A stretch of DNA of 10,591 nt from NCBI GenBank assembly GCA_913062655.1, contig CAJXXO010000069.1, positions 1 to 10,591 on the forward strand, written 5' to 3'. This DNA is from an uncultured Bacteroidota bacterium (lineage in GTDB: Bacteria > Bacteroidota > Bacteroidia > Chitinophagales > S012-47). Both the position numbers and the translations under genes were made by a program. Shown here piece after piece: positions 6,648 through 10,591 of this stretch. Position 1 is the first letter of the stretch. Each line of letters begins with the position of its first letter. The notes beneath the pieces are model-generated. The model saw only the letters and a list, made by a program, of their open reading frames with translations, searched no databases and had not been told where the DNA came from.

Positions 6648-7154
6648 ATGCCTCGTCCGCAAACCAAAACAGCCCTCCTGGAAGCCAGCACAGCCCAGTA
6701 TGGGAAGCTGCTCCAACAGATCGATACGATGACCCCAGTCGAACAAGAGGCTGACTTTCCACCCGGCACCCTCAACCGGAATATCAGGGACATCCTGGCG
6801 CATCTGCATCATTGGCACAAGATGATGCTGGAGTGGTACGACATCGGCATGCAAGGCAAAAAGCCGGATATGCCGGCCAAAGGCTACACGTGGAAGACCA
6901 CACCTGACCTGAATCGATGGATTCAGCAGCAGTACGCGAATCAACCTTTAGCCACAATCCGGCATCGCTTTGCTGACAGCCACCGACAAGTTCACCAACT
7001 GATCGAGCAGCATTCTGATGAGGAACTGTTCACAAAAAAGCGCTATGGGTGGACCGGTTCGACCTCTTTAGGCGCCTACCTGGTCTCAGCTACCAGCAGC
7101 CACTACGACTGGGCGATCAAATTGATCAAACGGGTACAAAAGCAGCGGTCATAA
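6648..7154 (+). CDS. ClbS/DfsB-family four-helix-bundle protein
   Basis: A 168-residue cytoplasmic protein matching the ClbS/DfsB (DUF1706) family along its whole length: MPRPQTKTALLEAS start, RNIRDILAHLHHWHKMMLEW (residues 44-63), KKPDMPAKGYTWKTTPDLN (71-89), SDEELFTKKRYGWTGSTSLG (123-142) and ATSSHYDWAIKLIK (148-161). The named member ClbS protects colibactin producers by hydrolysing the toxin's reactive cyclopropane; most homologues, including those in genomes without colibactin, are of unknown role and may act on other electrophiles. It lies 53 bases after the reductase gene. A TAGCTTTA box at 6623-6630 could be a Bacteroidota -7 element, so this gene may have its own promoter. Confidence 0.93.
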   Translation: MPRPQTKTALLEASTAQYGKLLQQIDTMTPVEQEADFPPGTLNRNIRDILAHLHHWHKMMLEWYDIGMQGKKPDMPAKGYTWKTTPDLNRWIQQQYANQPLATIRHRFADSHRQVHQLIEQHSDEELFTKKRYGWTGSTSLGAYLVSATSSHYDWAIKLIKRVQKQRS

Positions 7155-7172
7155 AAAAATATACAACCCCTG

Positions 7173-7180
7173 TATCTTTA
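7173..7180 (+). promoter_or_regulatory. Possible Bacteroidota-type -7 box ahead of the GH13 gene
   Basis: TATCTTTA at 7173-7180 fits the loose TAnnTTTG -7 consensus except for the last base, and lies 22 bases before the ATG of the amylase gene. A 5-base inverted repeat, ATACA (7161-7165) with TGTAT (7171-7175), overlaps it and could be a small operator. No TTG -33 element is seen at the usual distance, so this is weak. Confidence 0.3.
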
Positions 7181-7202
7181 GTGATTCAATTAACCATCAG
7201 GT

Positions 7203-9146
7203 ATGAAAGCGTCATGGATCTCCCGCAGTGTAGGTTTGTTTATTGTTATCCTGCTTGTAGCTGCCTATTGCAACAAAAGCCAGAAGGAAACTACGCAGGA
7301 GGAATCATCCTCCACCGCCTTTGGTGACCCACCTCAATGGGCACAGGAAGCGATATGGTACCAGATCTTTGTCGAACGCTTCTACAATGGCGACCCTACC
7401 AACGACCCTACTCCGGCTGACATGGAAGGCGCCTACCCCTTCATCGTACCACCCGATTGGCAACTTACCCCCTGGACGCACGACTGGTATGCGCCTGACC
7501 CTTACTTTGCTACGCTGGACACCATGGTTGATGGCTACGGTAACCCCTTCACCAATTTTGCCCAAAAAGCCCAGCTACGCAGGTATGGCGGTGACCTGCA
7601 AGGGGTGCTGGACAAGCTCGACTACTTGAAAGACCTGGGCATTACCGCCATCTATTTTAACCCATTAAACGATGCCCCGTCCCTCCACAAATACGATGCC
7701 CGCAACTGGCGCCACATCGACCGCAACTTCGGGCCCGACCCGAAAGGGGATGTCGCCCTGATGGACCAGGAAGACCCCACCGATCCCAGCACCTGGCAAT
7801 GGACCGCAGCCGATCAGCTCTTTCTCGACCTGATCGACTCCCTGCATACCCATGACATCAAGGTCATCCTCGACTATTCATGGAACCACACCGGCACCCC
7901 ATTCTTTGCGTGGCAAGACCTGGTGGAGCAGCAACAAGCCTCCCCTTACAAAGACTGGTACTGGATCGAAAGTTGGGATGATCCGAGTACCGATAGCAAT
8001 GAGTTTGCCTACCGGGGCTGGTTAGGCAACAAAAGCCTGCCCGAGATCAAAGAAACGGCCAAGCAAGAACATGATGGTCCGCTGAAGCCTTTCGAAGGTG
8101 ACATCTACAGTCAGGCCGCCAAAGACCACATCTTTGCCGTCACCCGCAGGTGGCTTGATCCCAATGGCGATGGCGATCCGTCCGATGGCGTGGACGGCTA
8201 TCGGTTGGATGTAGCTGCTGAGGTACCACTTGGCTTCTGGCGCGAATACCGCGAAGTAGTGCGTGAGGTGAATCCTGATGCCTATTTGCTCGGGGAGCTG
8301 TGGTGGGAGGACTATCCGCATAAGCTTCTGGATCCGGAGCCTTACCTCCGGGGCGACATTTTCGATGCTCCGATGAACTATCGCTGGTATCGGGCCGCAC
8401 GGGTCTTCTTCAACGCTTCACCGGAGCCTATATCGCCCTCAGCTTTTGTAGACAGCTTGAACAGCTATCGCAGCAACATCCGCGAGGCCAACAACCGCGC
8501 GATGATGAACCTGACAGCCAGTCATGACGTGCCACGAGTATCGACATCGCTGTTCAACAAGAATCTCTACAAATACCAGGCTTCGGCCTCCAATCCCGAC
8601 TACAAGATCCATAAACCTGATGCCGCCACCTATGCTACCTTGCGCATGCTGCTGGTACAGCAGTTTACCTACATCGGTTCGCCACACATCTGGGCAGGCG
8701 ATGAGATGGGCATGTGGGGCGCAGACGACCCCTCAACGCGTAAACCCTTGATCTGGCCGGGATATGACTTCGAGCCTGAGCAGGTGCATCCGCTAGGGAT
8801 TGATCGACCAGTGGATACTGTAGCCTTCAATGATTCTTTGTTTGCTTTCTACCAGGGGCTGATCAAAATGCGGAAGGCCTACCCGGTGTTGCACAGCTCT
8901 AACCTGGCCTTTGTCTTGGTGGATGATGAAAATGAGCTATTGGGCTATAGTCGTGCCGATGAGGAGAGCGAAGTATTGGTGGTATTTAACAATGGATCGT
9001 CACCGCAAACGGTAACACTCCCTACCAAATTTGAGAACGGTTACACTACCCTCATCGGACCGGAGGATTTTTCAGTTGACCAGCAACAACTGACGGTGAC
9101 CCTGCCCGAGCGGAGTGCTGCGGTGTATGCAGTGGGTGGGGGGTGA
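7203..9146 (+). CDS. Exported GH13 alpha-amylase-family glycoside hydrolase, probable lipoprotein
   Basis: A 647-residue protein with an N-terminal export signal ending at Cys23 (VILLVAAYC). Tyr at -1 is unusual for a lipobox, but the following QKET and QEE suit a Bacteroidota surface lipoprotein. The barrel starts at IWYQIFVERFYNGDP (51-65). All GH13 regions are present: region I DYSWNH (Asp224, His229), region II GYRLDVAAE with nucleophile Asp336, region III LLGELWWED with acid/base Glu365, region IV ASHD with Asp442. NGDGDPSDGVDG just before region II may bind calcium. Residues from about 565 form a C-terminal beta sandwich. Likely substrates are alpha-1,4-linked glucans or maltooligosaccharides (neopullulanase/cyclomaltodextrinase or amylase type); subtype cannot be fixed. 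No SusC/SusD pair is in view. Confidence 0.95.
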   Translation: MKASWISRSVGLFIVILLVAAYCNKSQKETTQEESSSTAFGDPPQWAQEAIWYQIFVERFYNGDPTNDPTPADMEGAYPFIVPPDWQLTPWTHDWYAPDPYFATLDTMVDGYGNPFTNFAQKAQLRRYGGDLQGVLDKLDYLKDLGITAIYFNPLNDAPSLHKYDARNWRHIDRNFGPDPKGDVALMDQEDPTDPSTWQWTAADQLFLDLIDSLHTHDIKVILDYSWNHTGTPFFAWQDLVEQQQASPYKDWYWIESWDDPSTDSNEFAYRGWLGNKSLPEIKETAKQEHDGPLKPFEGDIYSQAAKDHIFAVTRRWLDPNGDGDPSDGVDGYRLDVAAEVPLGFWREYREVVREVNPDAYLLGELWWEDYPHKLLDPEPYLRGDIFDAPMNYRWYRAARVFFNASPEPISPSAFVDSLNSYRSNIREANNRAMMNLTASHDVPRVSTSLFNKNLYKYQASASNPDYKIHKPDAATYATLRMLLVQQFTYIGSPHIWAGDEMGMWGADDPSTRKPLIWPGYDFEPEQVHPLGIDRPVDTVAFNDSLFAFYQGLIKMRKAYPVLHSSNLAFVLVDDENELLGYSRADEESEVLVVFNNGSSPQTVTLPTKFENGYTTLIGPEDFSVDQQQLTVTLPERSAAVYAVGGG

Positions 9147-9148
9147 AG

Positions 9149-9197
9149 GTTCAAAGTTTAAAGTTCAAAGTTGAAAGTTGAGAGTTCAAAGTTGAAA
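9149..9197. repeat. Heptanucleotide array GTTSAAA, seven units
   Basis: Starting three bases after the amylase stop, seven contiguous 7-base units (consensus GTTSAAA, with GTTTAAA and GTTGAGA variants) run without spacing. A further three units at 9236-9256 follow the hairpin. The exact 7-base period cannot be coding, and the gap lies between convergent genes. Its function is unknown; it may be a dispersed non-coding repeat of this genome. Confidence 0.85.
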
Positions 9198-9203
9198 GCT
9201 TTG

Positions 9204-9236
9204 CCTGCCGTATCTGCCAGAGGCGGAGAAGGCAGG
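9204..9236. repeat. Imperfect hairpin inside the heptad array
   Basis: CCTGCC at 9204-9209 is the exact inverted complement of GGCAGG at 9231-9236, and CTGCC (9214-9218) can pair with GGCGG (9222-9226) around a short loop, giving a two-part stem. It lies between the amylase and MmcQ 3' ends. No run of T follows in either direction, so it is not a classic intrinsic terminator; it could slow transcription or be the core of a dispersed repeat element. Confidence 0.6.
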
Positions 9237-9256
9237 TTGAAAGTTCAATGTTGAAA
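9236..9256. repeat. Heptanucleotide array GTTSAAA, three further units
   Basis: GTTGAAA, GTTCAAT and GTTGAAA follow the hairpin directly (the first base is shared with its stem). They match the array at 9149-9197 but are out of phase with it by 3 bases, so the hairpin looks inserted into, or used to divide, one older array. Confidence 0.75.
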
Positions 9257-9294
9257 GTAGGTGGCAGAGTGTACCGCAAAGAAGAGAGGTAACA

Positions 9295-9385
9295 CCATCG
9301 CCCTTCGCTATTCGGCCATCGCAAATCGCAGTACGCTTATCGCAATTCGCTGTACGTTTATCGCAAATCGCTATACGCACATCGC
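9295..9385. repeat. Heptanucleotide array NNNWCGC, 13 units, with 21-bp higher-order period
   Basis: Ninety-one bases divide exactly into 13 seven-base units ending in CGC (11 of 13 exact; the two others end CGG and CGT), with T (10 units) or A (3 units) at position 4. Every third unit between 9309 and 9378 carries the tACG-type variant, so a 21-base period is superimposed (9309-9329, 9330-9350, 9351-9371). It ends 8 bases before the MmcQ stop. A minus-strand frame through it gives a repeated CDKRTA-type peptide, which is a by-product of the repeat, not a gene. Confidence 0.85.
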
Positions 9386-9392
9386 CCTACAC

Positions 9393-9722
9393 TTATTTCG
9401 GCTTCTTTTTTGCATTCAAGGCATACGAATGGTCGATCTGCTCTTGCAGGAAGTCATCTGAGAGAGCACCATCCACTACGATCGTATTCCAGTGCTTTTT
9501 ATTCATGTGATAGCCGGGTTGTACCGCATCATGATGCTCGCGTAGTTCAATGGCTTTATCGGGGTCGCATTTCACAGTAAAGGATAGTGGGTCATTGTCC
9601 AGACCTGTCAGACAAAAGGCATGCCCATTGACTTTGAATACCAAGGTATCCGGTCCAAAAGGCATTTCTTCGGTCACATTAGGTTTGCTCAGGCAATACG
9701 CACGCAGTGATTCGATATGCAT
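9393..9722 (-). CDS. MmcQ/YjbR-family protein
   Basis: A 109-residue protein read from ATG 9722-9720 to TAA 9395-9393. It has the family pattern: HIESLRAYCLSKPNVTEEMP (residues 2-21), TLVFKVNGHAFCLTGL (26-41), SFTVKCDP (47-54) and the signature GYHMNKKHWNTIVVDG (70-85), ending in a helix and a Lys-rich tail. MmcQ/YjbR proteins have a CyaY-like alpha/beta fold and are often called DNA-binding, but their role is unproven. Its ATG overlaps the upstream serine hydrolase stop (TGATG), which implies translational coupling and decides the start over an in-frame TTG one codon earlier. Confidence 0.93.
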   Translation of the reverse strand: MHIESLRAYCLSKPNVTEEMPFGPDTLVFKVNGHAFCLTGLDNDPLSFTVKCDPDKAIELREHHDAVQPGYHMNKKHWNTIVVDGALSDDFLQEQIDHSYALNAKKKPK

Positions 9723-10591
9723 CAAGGTTCATTAAACACATAGGATAGGATGATTAGCGCTAGCTGGTTCAAGCCAAGCCGAGAGCCACTCAAGGTGAAG
9801 GCAATGGCCATATCTTCTTCGGGAAAGTAACTGGCCTGGTTGAGGAAAGCGTCAATGCCTCCATTGTGTCCCCAGGCTTCTTTGTCGTTACCATACGGAA
9901 AACGAAACAGCCCCTTACCAAAGCCTTCTTCCAGGGTACACATCGTCTCTATGGATTCCGCAGCTATGAGCTCCCCTTGCCATAATGCGCGCAAGAACGC
10001 AGTCAATTCAGCAGCGGTGGAGACCACGCCACCGGCTCCGTGGGGGATACTCATATCGGTAGTGGGAATGCCCGGAGGGGCCCACCCATCTGATTGCCAT
10101 ACCCAGGAGACAGTTTCATTCTTGTACACCTCTATCGCATCCCCATAAGCGGTGCGGTTGAGGCCCAAGGGTTGGACAATGCGTTCGTCCAGCAACTGTG
10201 CATAGGGCTTTCCGGTCACCTCTTCCAGTATGTAGCCCAGCAACACGTAGTTGGCATTTGAGTATTCGTGTTTTGAACCGGGCGCAAAGTCTAACGGTGG
10301 GTCGGCCATGATGGTCAGCATCGAAGCACGACTCATCGAACTGTCGATGTAAGAAAAATAGAGCAGGTCATTGGTGAAATTGTGCAGGCCGCTGCTATGG
10401 GTCAATAAATGATCGATCGTAATGGTATCTGCAGCCGGGAACTGCGGAAAAAAGGAGCTCAGCCGGGTCGATAACGACAGGCGACCTTCTTCGATCAACT
10501 GCATGATAAGCGTAGCGGTAAAAGTTTTGGATATGGAGCCTATGCGAAACTGTGTTTCCGTGTTGAAGTAAGGGGTCAAAAAAGCAGCAGG
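9722..10591 (-). CDS. Serine hydrolase of the class C beta-lactamase / penicillin-binding fold, N-terminus beyond window
   Basis: The frame is open from the right edge to TGA 9724-9722 (about 289 codons visible). The SxxK motif is SISK in FRIGSISKTFTA, with the catalytic Ser codon at 10537-10535; the second motif is Tyr-x-Asn in HEYSNANYVLLGYILEEV; the third is His-x-Gly in WGHNGGIDAF (in place of KTG). HSSGLHNF and GAGGVVSTAAELTAFL are also typical of this family (EstB, D-aminopeptidase and LACTB-like serine hydrolases). Such proteins are usually exported esterases or peptidases, not true antibiotic beta-lactamases. Any signal peptide is outside the window, and an internal TTG at 10579 should not be taken as the start because family sequence continues upstream. 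It is co-transcribed with the MmcQ gene. Confidence 0.93.
   Translation of the reverse strand, partial: PAAFLTPYFNTETQFRIGSISKTFTATLIMQLIEEGRLSLSTRLSSFFPQFPAADTITIDHLLTHSSGLHNFTNDLLYFSYIDSSMSRASMLTIMADPPLDFAPGSKHEYSNANYVLLGYILEEVTGKPYAQLLDERIVQPLGLNRTAYGDAIEVYKNETVSWVWQSDGWAPPGIPTTDMSIPHGAGGVVSTAAELTAFLRALWQGELIAAESIETMCTLEEGFGKGLFRFPYGNDKEAWGHNGGIDAFLNQASYFPEEDMAIAFTLSGSRLGLNQLALIILSYVFNEP

Noticed and set aside
9204..9236. Rho-independent terminator for the convergent genes
   Set aside because: The stem is plausible but has internal mismatches and no T-run on either side, so it is listed only as a hairpin.
9149..9385. CRISPR array
   Set aside because: The units are only 7 bases, contiguous and without unique spacers, and there are no cas genes.
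9186..9461. Open frames through the heptad arrays on both strands (CDKRTA-type peptide repeats)
   Set aside because: A 7-base period read in codons gives a 21-base peptide repeat automatically; there is no start context or homology.
9722..10591. Antibiotic-resistance beta-lactamase
   Set aside because: SxxK, YxN and HxG motifs fit the broad serine hydrolase/esterase group; the KTG motif of true class C enzymes is absent.

Overview
The window looks like two unrelated pieces of DNA joined at about 1525-1575. The left piece (1 to about 1530) is GC-rich, with many GCG, CGC and CCG codons. It carries the end of a proteobacterial exopolysaccharide / exosortase (XrtA, PEP-CTERM) locus read on the minus strand: the C-terminal part of a tyrosine-kinase-like protein, then an outer-membrane beta-barrel protein whose ATG overlaps the kinase stop (ATGA) and which runs off the left edge. 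The right piece (about 1573-10591) reads as Bacteroidota, probably Cytophagales-like. Reasons are the protein types (DUF6503-like lipoprotein, flavobacterial-type methyltransferase, short Crp-like regulator), the looser lipoboxes, scarce Shine-Dalgarno sequences, TAnnTTTA-like boxes ahead of some genes and heptanucleotide repeats between genes. At the joint the kinase lacks its N-terminal half, and an oxidoreductase gene on the opposite strand also lacks its N-terminal half. Two genes broken head-to-head at one point suggest an assembly or cloning chimera more than a biological fusion, though the sequence alone cannot prove this.

Right piece, layout: the C-terminal third of a Gfo/Idh/MocA oxidoreductase (1573-1896); a lipoprotein (1948-2679) closely followed by a DUF3052-like protein (2694-3167); a 124-base gap with a possible gene remnant on the minus strand; then a run of plus-strand genes: SAM methyltransferase (3292), patatin-like phospholipase (4115), Crp/Fnr-like regulator (4892), DinB-family protein (5477), RibD/DHFR-like reductase (6058), ClbS/DfsB-family protein (6648) and a large exported GH13 alpha-amylase (7203-9146). 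On the minus strand, converging on the amylase gene, are a serine hydrolase (beta-lactamase/class C fold, N-terminus beyond the right edge) and an MmcQ/YjbR protein joined by a TGATG overlap.

The 246-base gap between the convergent amylase and MmcQ genes is filled by two different arrays with an exact 7-base period: GTTSAAA x7, a hairpin, GTTSAAA x3, then NNNWCGC x13 with a superimposed 21-base period. It is the most structured non-coding element here.

How the genes work together: the lipoprotein/DUF3052, patatin/Crp-like, DinB/RibD-like and serine hydrolase/MmcQ pairs are spaced like co-transcribed genes. The 4.9-7.2 kb block (regulator, two DinB-superfamily-like helical bundles, a reductase) has the look of a small-molecule stress or detoxification neighbourhood, but that is inference. 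I do not see a complete novel system, CRISPR array, RNA gene, integrase or transposase. No stretch over 300 bases lacks a gene.
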